NCBI GenBank assembly: GCA_958510875.1
Contig: CAUEHT010000004.1
Coordinates: 644,001-708,000, forward strand
Source of the DNA: Endomychus coccineus
Taxonomy: Eukaryota > Arthropoda > Insecta > Coleoptera > Endomychidae
DNA length: 64,000 nt
Reading direction: 5' to 3'
The notes under the pieces were generated by a model that ran no database searches, was not told the DNA's origin, and saw only the letters and a list, made by a program, of their open reading frames with translations. Shown piece by piece: positions 29,457 through 40,627 of this stretch. The position numbers and the translations under genes were made by a program. Position 1 is the stretch's first letter. Each line of letters starts with the position of its first letter.

Positions 29457-30690
29457 TGTAACAAGGGTTTAGTACAGGTTATTTCCAATATTTAAAAAAA
29501 CAAAGTCATTCTTAGTAAATTGAAATTTCATGTAAAATTAAAATATCTAACAGTAAAGAACATCCAGGGGTTGCCAGATGTTTCAATATTGAATGTAGCT
29601 CGAGGAAGTTAGGGAATTTCTAAAATAAATATAAGACAATTCACACTCGTTTCAACGAGGGTGGTATGATACCATAGCTAGGTCAAGAAGGTTGTAAAAG
29701 TCCACACAAGTTAGTAATAAAGGATATAATAAACCTGTCGAACCAATACCCGATACACGACGAGAAACTAATGGTTTGCTACAAGATAGATATTGATGTT
29801 TTCCATCTGGAGATGTTTTATGTACATTCAAATCAGTTAGTGATATTTAGTAAAGGACAGACAGATTTAGAAATCCCCACATTCTGTACTAAAGACCTCA
29901 AGAGAGAAATCTTATTGCTTATTGGTTAAACAATTCAGGGATCCGTTTCCGAATTGTAGATTGGTTCTTGAGGAAAAGGACGCATTATAAATACTAGGGA
30001 TAATGCCTAAAACCTTCAGTTATATTCTCTAGCTTGAATTAGTCTCTTGAGAAATCACGTGACACTTAATTTCAATTAATTTAACTTGTTAGTTTCTCCA
30101 GAGTGTTTTTGGTAAGAAGGGTGGATTTCGCTTAATCAGAATTGTTTCAGATTTTCGATCAAAGTTGTTATTCTCAGTATTTATTCAAGTTAAGTTCAAG
30201 AATACTTTCAAATCATTTCATTCATTTTCGATCCCCTAGGTTCATCCTGGTTGGGTATCAATCTATTAATCTTAGTTTTATTTCTCTTTTAGTTGATTTA
30301 GATTATCTAGGTATTTTATTTGAGTATAGATTTTGATCTTAGTTTTATATCTTAGTTTTATTCTTATTAGTAATAAAGTTAACCATAGTATTCATTTTTA
30401 TTATCTTTAATTTTCATTCATTCTTTTATTATTATCATTATCATTTAATTGTTATTTTTTTATTATTAAATGTTATTGTTGTTGTTGAGTACGAGTTTAT
30501 CTGATTGATATTAGCGTTTATCCTTCCTCTTACCTTCCAGTGTTTTAAAATCTTGAGTGTCTTGTGAAAGAAAAGGGTAAGCGTCAATGATATTTTTCAC
30601 GTTTGTTCTGGCTAATCAATGATTGGAATCAAACCCCAACGTGTCACGGTTCTCTTAATAAAATGGCCACACTGTTAATAAATAAATAGA
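29457..30690 (+). repeat. LTR-like 3' end of the Gypsy-like element
   Basis: It begins TGTAACA directly after a purine tract (AACAAGGGGG). It contains TATAAATA at 29986-29993 and TCAGT with start A at 30018, 32 nt apart, a good LTR promoter. The right end is uncertain, and no second copy was found in the window. Confidence 0.45.
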
Positions 30691-30790
30691 TTGAGGATTA
30701 GGAATAATATAAATTCCTTAAGTAGAGTTGTATAGAGTTTTTATTGATAGAGTACCATGTTACAATGGCAAAGTGATCTTTTCATGTGTC

Positions 30791-30990
30791 TTTCAAACCG
30801 CTCTTAAAATAATTCTTAGAATATCAAATTATGATCACACTAATTCACAAATTGTTACCTTGCTTACTATGTATAACTGTACTGTCTTTCAAACCCCTCT
30901 TTATGTAATTCTTAGAATATTAAATTATAATCACACTAATTCACAAATTGTTGCTATGTTTACTATGTAATATTGTACTTTCCTATGATG
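30791..30990. repeat. 104-bp direct duplication
   Basis: Two adjacent copies start with TCTTTCAAAC at 30791 and 30895 and are about 90 percent alike by eye. Otherwise 30691-31983 shows no gene. A degenerate Penelope-terminal motif (GATAATGGCACTTCGGTGTTGAAAC) lies at about 31101-31125, and a TA run at 31957-31982 precedes the next element. Confidence 0.65.
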
Positions 30991-31949
30991 TACCTGTTTT
31001 TGGAATTTCCGTTGATCCCTTAATCTCAACCCTACTTCATTCTACTCTATTTATATTCGAACTGTTTCATTGATTTCTTCATAATTTTTTAATTGTTTGA
31101 TAATGGCACTTCGGTGTTGAAACTATAGTTACGTTTTCACGTTATTATCAATAAAAGTGGTATAAAAACAAAGTAGTTATTCTTTCATAAAATTAAATTT
31201 CTAAGCCGTTGAATAGAGAATAAAAATTTCCATCAAATGAGCCATACAACAAAGACTGGTTGAAAATAAAAGTTTTTATACAAAATGATTATTCAAAAAA
31301 GTTACAGAAATATTAGACGTTTCTGTTGTTTACTAAAATAAGTAAATGAATAATGTTGAGAAGAATGAGTTTTTTAGTTCAGTTAAAAAATTCCTTATTA
31401 GTTCAGAAATTTTTCTAAAAACATTCTTTTAAAATGATTTCACATCCAAAAAATTTGTTCGAATTTCATGTTTTCATTTTGTTTGTTTCATAGAAATAAA
31501 GCTATATTGTCAAAATTTTTGTTTTGTAATTACCATTTCTTTGATCCTAGAAATTATAGATTTGCGTAATCTGCCTTATTTCCTTGTATTGAGTCGTTTA
31601 ATCATGTGAATGATACAAACTCTTCCATTAAACACTCATAAGCTAGGTGGCAACATTGCAAAGTCTAGTATCCACCGCAACATGAAACTAATATATATTT
31701 TGGGGCTCACATAGTCGATAAAATGTACAGAAAATATACATGAACGGTTCACTAAGTATTGCGATTTGAAAGGGACTATTATATATGTCATAGTGAAATC
31801 TCTGAAAATGTTTTGTAACTAATCCACAGTGACTACATCACTACATAACAGGTTTCTTCAAATACACTTTAATCTAAACTAATATATTTCGTCTCTTTCT
31901 GGTGGGCTCCAGAAGTACGCATATCAGAGGGGCTCCCAATGTATAGGTG

Positions 31950-31986
<37 letters not shown>

Positions 31987-32039
31987 TTAGTTTATTTTTC
32001 TTGGGAGTAGCGGCTTATTGAAACACGTAGATTATTTAT

Positions 32040-32100
32040 ACATCTTTACTAGTTTCGGGATTTAGATCCCATCATCAGAAGATAATTCACTCTACAAAAA
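32040..32100 (-). ncRNA. Hammerhead-ribozyme-like motif, Penelope copy A
   Basis: On the minus strand: ATCTT, then CTGATGA, a stem GGGAT-CTAA-ATCCC, GAAA, the palindrome ACTAGT, then A and AAGAT. ATCTT/AAGAT would form stem I, GGGAT/ATCCC stem II, and ACTAGT a short stem III that could pair between two molecules. The conserved boxes CUGANGA and GAAA are intact; one extra U lies before stem II. Hammerheads are known from Penelope-like elements. Activity is not shown. Confidence 0.55.
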
Positions 32101-32421
32101 TATATATTGTTTAATAATGACTAGTGTTGAAGCTTATGTTATTACTTTAAAATTGTGAATCGTGAAAGACATGTATTATATATTATAAAATATGAGCAAT
32201 GATTATTCTAACATGCAATATTCTTACTTGTACATACCTATGAAACACATTTACAAACACTAATTGACATAACATAATATTATAGAGATCGGATAACCAC
32301 TACTGTCACCTTTCATCGTTCAGTCTGAAATGATATGATTAATCAACCGTTGCGTTTTTGCTTTATTCTACAGGGTAATATCAAACTACCATCTGTTATA
32401 ATTTAATGTTGTTTTAAATTA

Positions 32422-34770
32422 TTACATTATAATATTGTAAATATTTCCAAGCCCTTTGATGTCAGATCGGTCATTAATACTATTTATTTGTTTATTTATG
32501 TGTAACATCTCAAGTACTTCTCTGGCTTTTTGATTGTGTTCCACTGTTAAGATTTTAACATCATTTAAATTGAATGTATGTTTAGTTTCAGTTTCGTGTT
32601 TTTTTAACGCTGTTACATTTTTCGAATACTTATGGCCTTTCATTCTTTCAGAAATATATTGTGATGACTGTCCGATATATTTAGACGGACACTGAGTACA
32701 TGATACTTCATAAACACTATGTGTTATTTTATCTTTGGGTATTTTAGCTTTTAATTGGGTAAAAATTGACTTTAAATTGTTTTTACTTTTGTGTGCTACT
32801 GTAATATTGTATTTATTCAAAGTTTTATTAATTTTTTCCGATAAATTTTTCACATATGGAATTGAAATATATTTATTATTTTTGTCATTACTATTTTGTT
32901 TATTTATGTTTTCCGTTTTATTATAGAATCTATGAATTCGTTCTTTGAATATTTTGTTCATTAGATTTGTTGGGTATGAATTCTGTATTAATGTTTTTTT
33001 AGCTTTTTGTATACTTTCTTCTCGAAACTGTGCAGAAGTGAGTTTAATGGCTCTATCAGCTACACCTATTATTACACTCCTTCTATGATTTACTGGTGTA
33101 ACAGAATTGAAATTTAAGTATCTACCTGAGAAAGTTGATTTGGTATACCAGGTAGTTAATATGTTTGTATCATTATTAATAAGCGTCATGTCTAGAAAAT
33201 TTAATTTTTTATCAACTTCAATCTCTGATGTGAATTGTAATTCATTATGATATTGATTGAATTTTTCTTTAATGTCTTCTATACAGTTTTCGGGACAACC
33301 TGTAATACAATCGTCAACAAAACGTTTAAAAAAGGGGAGGGGGTAGTTTAATTTTTTTATAACTGAAGTTTCAAGATCCTCCATTATTAGTTCTGCAATA
33401 ACACTAGAAATAGGTGCCCCCATAGCACAGCCAGTTGTTTGTGAATAAAACACATCATGGTACTGAAAATAAGTTGAATTTAAAGTGAGATCCAAAGCTT
33501 TTAAAAACTCTTCTTGAGGTAAATCACTATGTTTTTTTATATCTGGCCATTTTTTGATAATTATGTTTCTAGCCAATTCAATGGGGATACTAGTGTAAAA
33601 GGATACGACGTCTAAACTAACTAGTTTTTGGTTGCTAGTGATTTCTACTTTATTAATAAACTCTTTGAAATCCCATGAATCTTTAATATGATAGTCAGAT
33701 TTGCCTAAAATAGGTGATATTGCGTCAGCAAGATATTTTGATAAATTATATAACGGGCTTTGAACACATGAAACAATAGGTCTCAATGGAATACCTTCTT
33801 TATGTAGCTTTGGTAGTCCATAGATTTTTGGTGGTTGTGAATTATGTACCTTCAGTTTATTACATAAAGATTTAGGTAATATATTTTTCGTTTCCCATTC
33901 TTTTATTAATTTATTATTTTTCGTTTGTATAATATGTGTAGGGTTTGTCCGTAATTTTTTGTATGTGTTTGTATCATTTAAGAGATTTGTCATTTTTTCA
34001 TCATATTCATCCTTATCCATAATTACTGTCTTATTACTTTTATCAGGTTTGAGGACTATTATCTGTGGATTATTTTTGATAAACTGTTTCGTTGCATTAA
34101 TATTTTTTCCCAATTCTTTTTCTGTTAATGTTCTACGAGTTGAACTTTTTTTAAAATTGTATATTATATTTGTTACTTTTGATCTTATTTCGTTTTGGCT
34201 TTCAGATGGTAGTTTATATATTACTGATTCAATTTGTGCAATTATATTTTCCACAGGTATGTCTTTTTTGTTGTAATTATATCCATAATTATAACCTAAA
34301 CCTAAAATATGTTTAACATCTTCAGGTATAACAGTGTTGGACAAATTCTGTACCCACATATTGTTTTGATTGTTTAAACGGTTACTGTTATGTTGACTGT
34401 TGTTCTTTTTGGATTTAAGGTTGCTAATTTTATTTATTTGCCTGTTTTTAATTGAATTGAATTGTTTCTCTAATTGGTTATGTAAATTACTTAAATATTT
34501 ATCCTTAATTTCATTAGGTTGTATTTCATTAATTTTATTTGATAGATTTGTTACTTTTGACTTGAGATGATTTATAATTTTTGTTGTGTCATTTATTAAT
34601 AAGTTCAACGTGGTGAACTGGAATCTGTTCAAATTGTGAGTTAATTTTCTTGATAAATAGTGATCTGTAATGCTTATCTGATCAATGTTTATAGTTAAAA
34701 AGTTTGGGATCAATTCTTGCTTCTTGCAGTGAATTAAAAAAACTCTTCTGTTTTTTTGTTTGATTAACAA
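32422..34770 (-). CDS. Penelope reverse transcriptase with C-terminal GIY-YIG endonuclease
   Basis: 782 codons, uninterrupted. The basic, helical N-terminus is followed by Penelope-type RT motifs: VLKPDKSNKTVIM, YGLPKLHKEGIPLRPIVS, LVSLDVVSFYTSIP, GCAMGAPISS and FKRFVDDC (catalytic Asp pair). The C-terminus has VYEVSC..CPSKYIGQ and the conserved Arg of a GIY-YIG nuclease, with a CxxC-type pair. The frame stays open to about 34857 with no ATG, beginning KFTNSRKYIW-like, so the true start may be non-ATG or supplied by splicing. It copies its RNA by target-primed synthesis. This is the only full-length retroelement protein in the window. Confidence 0.85.
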   Translation of the reverse strand: MLIKQKNRRVFLIHCKKQELIPNFLTINIDQISITDHYLSRKLTHNLNRFQFTTLNLLINDTTKIINHLKSKVTNLSNKINEIQPNEIKDKYLSNLHNQLEKQFNSIKNRQINKISNLKSKKNNSQHNSNRLNNQNNMWVQNLSNTVIPEDVKHILGLGYNYGYNYNKKDIPVENIIAQIESVIYKLPSESQNEIRSKVTNIIYNFKKSSTRRTLTEKELGKNINATKQFIKNNPQIIVLKPDKSNKTVIMDKDEYDEKMTNLLNDTNTYKKLRTNPTHIIQTKNNKLIKEWETKNILPKSLCNKLKVHNSQPPKIYGLPKLHKEGIPLRPIVSCVQSPLYNLSKYLADAISPILGKSDYHIKDSWDFKEFINKVEITSNQKLVSLDVVSFYTSIPIELARNIIIKKWPDIKKHSDLPQEEFLKALDLTLNSTYFQYHDVFYSQTTGCAMGAPISSVIAELIMEDLETSVIKKLNYPLPFFKRFVDDCITGCPENCIEDIKEKFNQYHNELQFTSEIEVDKKLNFLDMTLINNDTNILTTWYTKSTFSGRYLNFNSVTPVNHRRSVIIGVADRAIKLTSAQFREESIQKAKKTLIQNSYPTNLMNKIFKERIHRFYNKTENINKQNSNDKNNKYISIPYVKNLSEKINKTLNKYNITVAHKSKNNLKSIFTQLKAKIPKDKITHSVYEVSCTQCPSKYIGQSSQYISERMKGHKYSKNVTALKKHETETKHTFNLNDVKILTVEHNQKAREVLEMLHINKQINSINDRSDIKGLGNIYNIIM

Positions 34771-35005
34771 TTTCTGAACTTTGATAATTCTTTGATCATC
34801 ATAGCTGCTCTGGAACCATATATATTTTCGAGAGTTTGTGAATTTGGTATTATATTATCCATTTCACTTAGATGTTGATTTGTCTTCTTTTTTCACCCAG
34901 AAGATTATACTTATTTCATTTATATTTTCTTTGCCGTTTTATTAACTTATTTAGTTTATTTTTCTTGGGAGTAGCGGCTTATTGAAACACGTAGATTATT
35001 TATAC

Positions 35006-35066
35006 ATCTTTACTAGTTTCGGGATTTAGATCCCATCATCAGAAGATAATTCACTCTACAAAAATA
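35006..35066 (-). ncRNA. Hammerhead-ribozyme-like motif, Penelope copy B
   Basis: Same sequence as 32040-32100: CTGATGA, GGGAT/ATCCC stem, GAAAC, ACTAGT, with ATCTT/AAGAT flanks. Confidence 0.5.
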
Positions 35067-35385
35067 TGTATTGTTTAATAATGACTAGTGTTGAAGCTTA
35101 TGTTATTACTTTAAAATTGTGAATCGTGAAAGACATGTATTATATATTATAAAATATGAGCAATGATTATTCTAACATGCAATATTCTTACTTGTACATA
35201 CCTATGAAACACATTTACAAACACTAATTGACATAACATAATATTATAGAGATCGGATAACCACTACTGTCACCTTTCATCGTTCAGTCTGAAATGATAT
35301 GATTAATCAACCGTTGCGTTTTTGCTTTATTCTACAGGGTAATATCAAACTACCACCTGTTATAATTTAATGTTGTTTTAAATTA

Positions 35386-35817
35386 TTACATTATAATATT
35401 GTAAATATTTCCAAGCCCTTTGATGTCAGATCGGTCATTAATACTATTTATTTGTTTATTTATGTGTAACATCTCAAGTACTTCTCTGGCTTTTTGATTG
35501 TGTTCCACTGTTAAGATTTTAACATCATTTGAATTGAATGTATGTTTAGTTTCAGTTTCGTGTTTTTTTAACGCTGTTACATTTTTCGAATACTTATGGC
35601 CTTTCATTCTTTCAGAAATATATTGTGATGACTGTCCGATATATTTAGACGGACACTGAGTACATGATACTTCATAAACACTATGTGTTATTTTATCTTT
35701 GGGTATTTTAGCTTTTAATTGGGTAAAAATTGACTTTAAATTGTTTTTACTTTTGTGTGCTACTGTAATATTGTATTTATTCAAAGTTTTATTAATTTTT
35801 TCCGATAAATTTTTCAC
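35386..35817 (-). pseudogene. Penelope copy B GIY-YIG fragment
   Basis: 143 codons equal to the C-terminal part of copy A, with one or two residue differences. The start is set artificially by the annotated frame. It is separated from the RT part by the upstream one-base deletion. Confidence 0.7.
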
Positions 35818-36098
35818 ATACGGAATTGAAATATATTTATTATTTTTGTCATTACTATTTTGTTTATTTATGTTTTCCGTTTTATTACAGAATCTATGAA
35901 TTCGTTCTTTGAATATTTTGTTTATTAGATTTGTTGGGTATGAATTCTGTATTAATGTTTTTTTAGCTTTTTGTATACTCTCTTCTCGAAACTGTGCAGA
36001 AGTGAGTTTAATGGCTCTATCAGCTACACCTATTATTACACTCCTTCTATGATTTACTGGTGTAACAGAATTGAAATTTAAGTATCTACCTGAGAAAG

Positions 36099-37055
36099 TT
36101 ATTTGGTATACCAGGTAGTTAATATGTTTGTATCATTATTAATTAGCGTCATGTCTAGAAAATTTAATTTTTTATTAACTTCAATCTCTGATGTGAATTG
36201 TAATTCATTATGATATTGATTGAATTTTTCTTTAATGTCTTCTATACAGTTTTCGGGACAACCTGTAATACAATCGTCAACAAAACGTTTAAAAAAGGGG
36301 AGGGGGTAGTTTAATTTTTTTATAACTGAAGTTTCAAGATCCTCCATTATTAGTTCTGCAATAACACTAGAAATAGGTGCCCCCATAGCACAGCCAGTTG
36401 TTTGTGAATAAAACACATCATGGTACTGAAAATAAGTTGAATTTAAAGTGAGATCCAAAGCTTTTAAAAACTCTTCTTGAGGTAAATCACTATGTTTTTT
36501 TATATCTGGCCATTTTTTGATAATTATGTTTCTAGCCAATTCAATGGGGATACTAGTGTATAAGGATACGACGTCTAAACTAACTAGTTTTTGGTTGCTA
36601 GTGATTTCTACTTTATTAATAAACTCTTTGAAATCCCATGAATCTTTAATGTGATAGTCAGATTTGCCTAAAATAGGTGATATTGCGTCAGCAAGATATT
36701 TTGATAAATTATATAACGGGCTTTGAACACATGAAACAATAGGTCTCAATGGAATACCTTCTTTATGTAGCTTTGGTAGTCCATAGATTTTTGGTGGTTG
36801 TGAATTATGTACCTTCAGTTTATTACATAAGGATTTAGGTAATATATTTTTTGTTTCCCATTCTTTTATTAGTTTATTATTTTTCGTTTGTATAATATGT
36901 GTAGGGTTTGTCCGTAATTTTTTGTATGTGTTTGTATCATTTAAGAGATTTGTCATTTTTTCATCATATTCATCCTTATATATATATATATCTATTTGTT
37001 CAAGAAAATTATATCGTAAACAGCTCGCAGAACTTCCTAGATTTCCATTCCTCAA
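36099..37055 (-). pseudogene. Penelope copy B RT fragment
   Basis: The RT core (PKLHKEGIPLRPIVS to the FVDDC motif) is intact. The first 25 or so codons (36979-37055) come from unrelated flanking DNA at the truncation point. Confidence 0.7.
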
Positions 37056-37663
37056 TGAAACTTGGCTACAGATAGTAGAATTCTACCGATGTTTTAAGAT
37101 ATTCTATATGGTAGTGGACGCAATAATGTTAGTCATATATGCTGAAATGTATAATGTTAGTTCATCGATCCTTCGCCAGAGGTACGAAAAAAGTATACAT
37201 TTTACAACCGTAGCATGTTATTGCTTCCGAAACGTGGCAACATCACAGTCGTTTACTGGACTGGGTTTCTATATTTGTGTTACAGTTCAGTTTCATTTGT
37301 TTCATCATTCAACGGAAGGCAAAGCTATTGTAGCTTCCAGTGAATATGACGAGTCGCAGTGATAAAATATTGAGTTTGTGCTATAACAGAAACTACTACG
37401 ACTCATTCATAACTTCTAGTTTGATGTATTGTAAATATTGAAATAATCGCACCGAAACGCAAACATTTGATTAGTTAAATGACAACTCCTTACTTTGAGA
37501 ATGTCATAAAGTGGTGAAACGATTTGTCAGCATTAATTTTAAATTGAGTTTTGAGGAAATTTTAATTTAATTCTACAACAATCTAAAGTAATACATAATC
37601 TAATGATGTTACTGTTCATTTTATTCTGAGCGTACGTATTACCATGTCTTGCTTATTGGTTAG
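37056..37663. other. Non-coding gap before the BEL element
   Basis: No supported gene. A 146-codon plus-strand frame (36922-37362) partly shadows the Penelope RT and has no recognisable content. Confidence 0.5.
37659..37663. other. BEL element left target-site duplication GTTAG
   Basis: GTTAG immediately precedes the 5' LTR and is repeated at 44226-44230 immediately after the 3' LTR. Confidence 0.85.
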
Positions 37664-38051
37664 TGTTTAGACCTTTCGCTTGTCCCAATGGCAACGGTCA
37701 TTTTATTGCATCTCAGGGCAGTTACATACCATAAAATATATTTTTCAGTTTCTAGGAAGGCAACCTTGTTGTGTCGATCCTTTTAGATTTAAAACACCAT
37801 TTTTATTGTTAAAATTAGTCGTAGTTTCTCAACCCCATTTCATATTTCATTTTTATTCCTATTTAAAAAGTCAGTATCGAAACAGCCTTGTAACCAGTAA
37901 CTTAGCAACTTGTACATATTATAAAACTACTGTCAATAAATTATTGAATATAAAAAGACGAGAAGTTTAATTAAAGAAGATACTCAACAAACAAATTTAC
38001 TAGACTAGGTTCTCGACCACACAAATTAACAGTGGATTATCGGTCACAACA
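37664..38051 (+). repeat. BEL 5' LTR
   Basis: 388 bp, TG...CA ends. It is followed by TTTTGGTCCTTCG, the probable primer-binding region. The 96-codon ORF in it also occurs in the 3' LTR and is not a gene. Confidence 0.9.
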
Positions 38052-38432
38052 TTTTGGTCCTTCGATACCGGATATGGCTAGTTAAGCTTATCATTGAAAT
38101 AAATAAGTGTTTCTTTGATGATTGACTAAGTGCAAGTTGGTAGTGCTACGAAATATATTGACTTTCTTTAGATTCGGATTTCGTGTCCCATCGGGTTAAT
38201 ACAGTGCCATTTATATCACATCGCCTTAACATAGGAGATTCATCTCATATAAGACAACAAAGTCTTCATCAAACATCAAAACATCAGGTCCAGGATATAC
38301 GCAGGTTAGTAGTCGCCTTCCTAACAATTGTTATCCTGACTATTTTCTAATTCGAGTAAATTGCTCGAGTGTCAAATTTGCCAAGCATATTATTTGATAG
38401 TATTTTATCAGGTAAATTGAGTACTCAGTGAA

Positions 38433-40250
38433 ATGACTGAGTCCGTTGAATTTAAAGCTTTAATTTCGACCCGTGGGAAGTTGAAGTCAGCTTTGTCTCG
38501 TTTTAAAACTTTTTGTCAAGGTCCCAATATTGCAAACATTAGTTTAATCGAATTGAAACGTCGTTTGGCTAAAATTGAACCGTTATACGATGAAATTCAG
38601 AAGGTTCAAGATGATATCGAGGATCTTGACAGTGATGAGATTCAAGAAATAGAGCGGAAATCATTTGAGGATTTGTTCTTCAAAATGACCAGTCTGGCAG
38701 AGGGTCTCATTCTAGAAAGGACAGATGACATTGTTCAAGGTTCAAATGATGGTACCGCAAACCTTATAAATTCCAACCATACGCCTAAAAGTCGGCTTCC
38801 AGAATTAAAACTTCCTGAATTCGGTGGAAAGTACGAACAATGGCAAACATTTTATGAAACATTCAATCCTCTCATTCATAACGATCAACATATAACCACT
38901 ATCCAAAAATTTCATTACCTCAAATGTTCTCTAAAGGAAGAGGCAGCTAATTTAATTGAAACGTTACCATTGGTAGCTGACAGTTACGAAATTGCTCGAG
39001 AACTGTTAAAGTCGCGGTACGATAATAAACGGCTGATGATATCGAATCATGTAAAGGCATTGTTTAACTTACCAGCGGTCACAAAAGATTCTGCAACTTC
39101 ATTGCGAAAACTAATCGATGGTGCAAATCTACATTTGAAGGTACTTAAATCATTAACTTTACCCACCGATCAGTGGGATACATTAATTATTCATTTATTG
39201 ACATCTAAATTTGATTATGTGACAAAACGCGAATGGGAAATAAAAAACACCGTAGATATCCCCACATTCAATCAAATTTCAGATTTTTTGATTAGTCGAT
39301 GTCAATTACTCGAGTCAATGGAATCAGGTAGAGCTCCGAATAGAGGTGACAATTATTTATGGCATGAGGCTAATAAATCGAATATTAAAAGAGGTAAGAA
39401 TTTAGTTTCCTCACACGTTACCTCCACCTATAACACTTCATGTAAATTATGCAAAGAATCACATTTTTTGCATCAATGCAAAACATTCTTGCAATTACCA
39501 GTTTCATCTCGAATAAACGAAATGAATCGTTTGAAGTTATGCTTAAATTGCTTACGCCCTAATCATAAAGCAAGTAGCTGCTTTTATAAAAATAGATGCC
39601 AAACGTGCAAAGGGTCCCATCATACTTTGTTACATGTAGCAACCAAAGAATATTCTAGTGACACTACTGTTATAAATGCAGGTACATACGGTAGCAGTTC
39701 AAATTATGCTGGTCCTAGTGGGTCAGTGATAAATCATTTATATAGTGGTGAAACGAAGATACGAGTTTTATCGATCACAGCAGTTGTCTGTGTGAAGGAT
39801 AATTTTCAGAAATATCACAAAATGAGAGCACTTCTGGATATGGGCAGTCAGTCTAATTTTATTTATGAAGCTGCCTGTAATAAATTAGGACTTACCTTAA
39901 AGGCGATAAGTGTACCTATAACAGGAATTAGTCAAACATCCACAAATATTACACGTATGGCAGAAATACACTTTAAATCACAATATAATTCATTTAAATC
40001 TTCACTGGCGTGTCTTGTGCTACCAAGAATTACGCAAAATTTACCTCAAATTAGTTTCGATTCCAATGAATTAAAAATACCCTCAGGCTTACAATTGGCA
40101 GATCCTGAATTCCATAAATCTAGCCCAATTGATATTTTATTTGGAGCACAACTGTTTTGGGAATTTCTTTGCGAAGGTAGAATAAAATTAGGAAAAAATA
40201 ATCCTGTCTTGCAGAAAACTCACTTAGGTTGGGTGCTTGGGCTACTATGA
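38433..40250 (+). CDS. gag: BEL Gag plus protease domain
   Basis: 605 codons. The N-terminus is coiled-coil and acidic. The capsid-like region around residues 125-300 includes LPELKLPEFGGKYEQWQTF, the standard BEL/Pao Gag signature. Cysteine/histidine knuckles lie near residues 335-400 (CKLC, CLNCLRPNHKASSC, CQTCKGSHH). A retroviral-type protease follows near residue 469 with LLDMGSQSNFI, where the usual Asp-Thr/Ser-Gly triad reads D-M-G. The frame ends at TGA 40248-40250 and the pol frame begins in overlapping sequence at 40229 in another phase. That is a frameshift and, since BEL elements normally carry one long ORF, probably damage. Confidence 0.8.
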   Translation: MTESVEFKALISTRGKLKSALSRFKTFCQGPNIANISLIELKRRLAKIEPLYDEIQKVQDDIEDLDSDEIQEIERKSFEDLFFKMTSLAEGLILERTDDIVQGSNDGTANLINSNHTPKSRLPELKLPEFGGKYEQWQTFYETFNPLIHNDQHITTIQKFHYLKCSLKEEAANLIETLPLVADSYEIARELLKSRYDNKRLMISNHVKALFNLPAVTKDSATSLRKLIDGANLHLKVLKSLTLPTDQWDTLIIHLLTSKFDYVTKREWEIKNTVDIPTFNQISDFLISRCQLLESMESGRAPNRGDNYLWHEANKSNIKRGKNLVSSHVTSTYNTSCKLCKESHFLHQCKTFLQLPVSSRINEMNRLKLCLNCLRPNHKASSCFYKNRCQTCKGSHHTLLHVATKEYSSDTTVINAGTYGSSSNYAGPSGSVINHLYSGETKIRVLSITAVVCVKDNFQKYHKMRALLDMGSQSNFIYEAACNKLGLTLKAISVPITGISQTSTNITRMAEIHFKSQYNSFKSSLACLVLPRITQNLPQISFDSNELKIPSGLQLADPEFHKSSPIDILFGAQLFWEFLCEGRIKLGKNNPVLQKTHLGWVLGLL

Positions 40251-40627
40251 ATGCACGGCATCCAATGCTAAGCACTTCATGCAATCTTGCAATAAGCCAA
40301 CTTGAAACTCAAGTTGCTAAATTCTGGGAGCTCGAAAAATACCAAAACACAAAGGTAAACCGGTCAAGGGATGAGATGTCATGTGAAACTCATTTTGCAA
40401 AAACGCATAAACGCGATAAACACGGACGTTATGTAGTGCAATTGCCATTCAAAAATGACTTCCCTTCTTTGGGCACATCTCGGCAACAAGCTGAGCGACG
40501 TTTTTTTGCTCTAGAGAAAAAACTGAACAATAATTTAATTTTGAAAGAAATTTATAGTAAATTCATAAACGAGTATTTAGATCTCGGACATATGGAAATT
40601 GTGTCCGATAGTTTGAATAAAGATTGA
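40229..40627 (+). pseudogene. pol: BEL pol fragment, pre-RT region
   Basis: 132 codons containing FWELEKYQNTK and VQLPFKNDFPSLGTS-like BEL linker sequence. It ends at TGA 40625-40627 in frame with the RT that follows, so this stop is a simple nonsense change. Confidence 0.65.

Larger units (their letters stand above)
24447..30690 (+). mobile_element. Decayed Gypsy-like LTR retrotransposon
   Basis: Plus-strand remnants appear in the expected order: gag pieces (24447-24617 and 24752-25213), two zinc knuckles (25418-25552), an integrase C-terminal tail (about 27825-28018), a polypurine tract (29443-29453) and an LTR-like end (29457 to about 30690). Protease, RT and RNase H are not recognisable. 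The boundaries are approximate and a 5' LTR was not found. Confidence 0.5.
31984..34950 (-). mobile_element. Penelope-like element, copy A (near full length)
   Basis: Minus-strand element with a 782-codon RT plus GIY-YIG frame and a 3' region of about 440 bp carrying a hammerhead-like motif. Its 3' terminal sequence (TTTAGTTTATTTTTCTTGGG on the plus strand) recurs at 34951, where copy B begins, so the two are head-to-tail, a common Penelope arrangement. Confidence 0.8.
34951..36978 (-). mobile_element. Penelope-like element, copy B (5'-truncated)
   Basis: Second copy in the same orientation, very similar to copy A from 31985 on. Its ORF is split into 35386-35817 and 36099 to about 36978 by a one-base deletion near 36100 (GAAAGTTATTTGG against GAAAGTTGATTTGG in copy A). 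It is truncated where coding sequence meets a TATATATA run at about 36979. Another hammerhead-like motif lies at about 35006-35066. Confidence 0.8.

Noticed and set aside
33959..34276. 105-codon plus-strand ORF
   Set aside because: Antisense shadow of the Penelope RT.
37680..37970. 96-codon ORF repeated at 43849-44139
   Set aside because: Lies inside both BEL LTRs and appears twice only because the LTR does.
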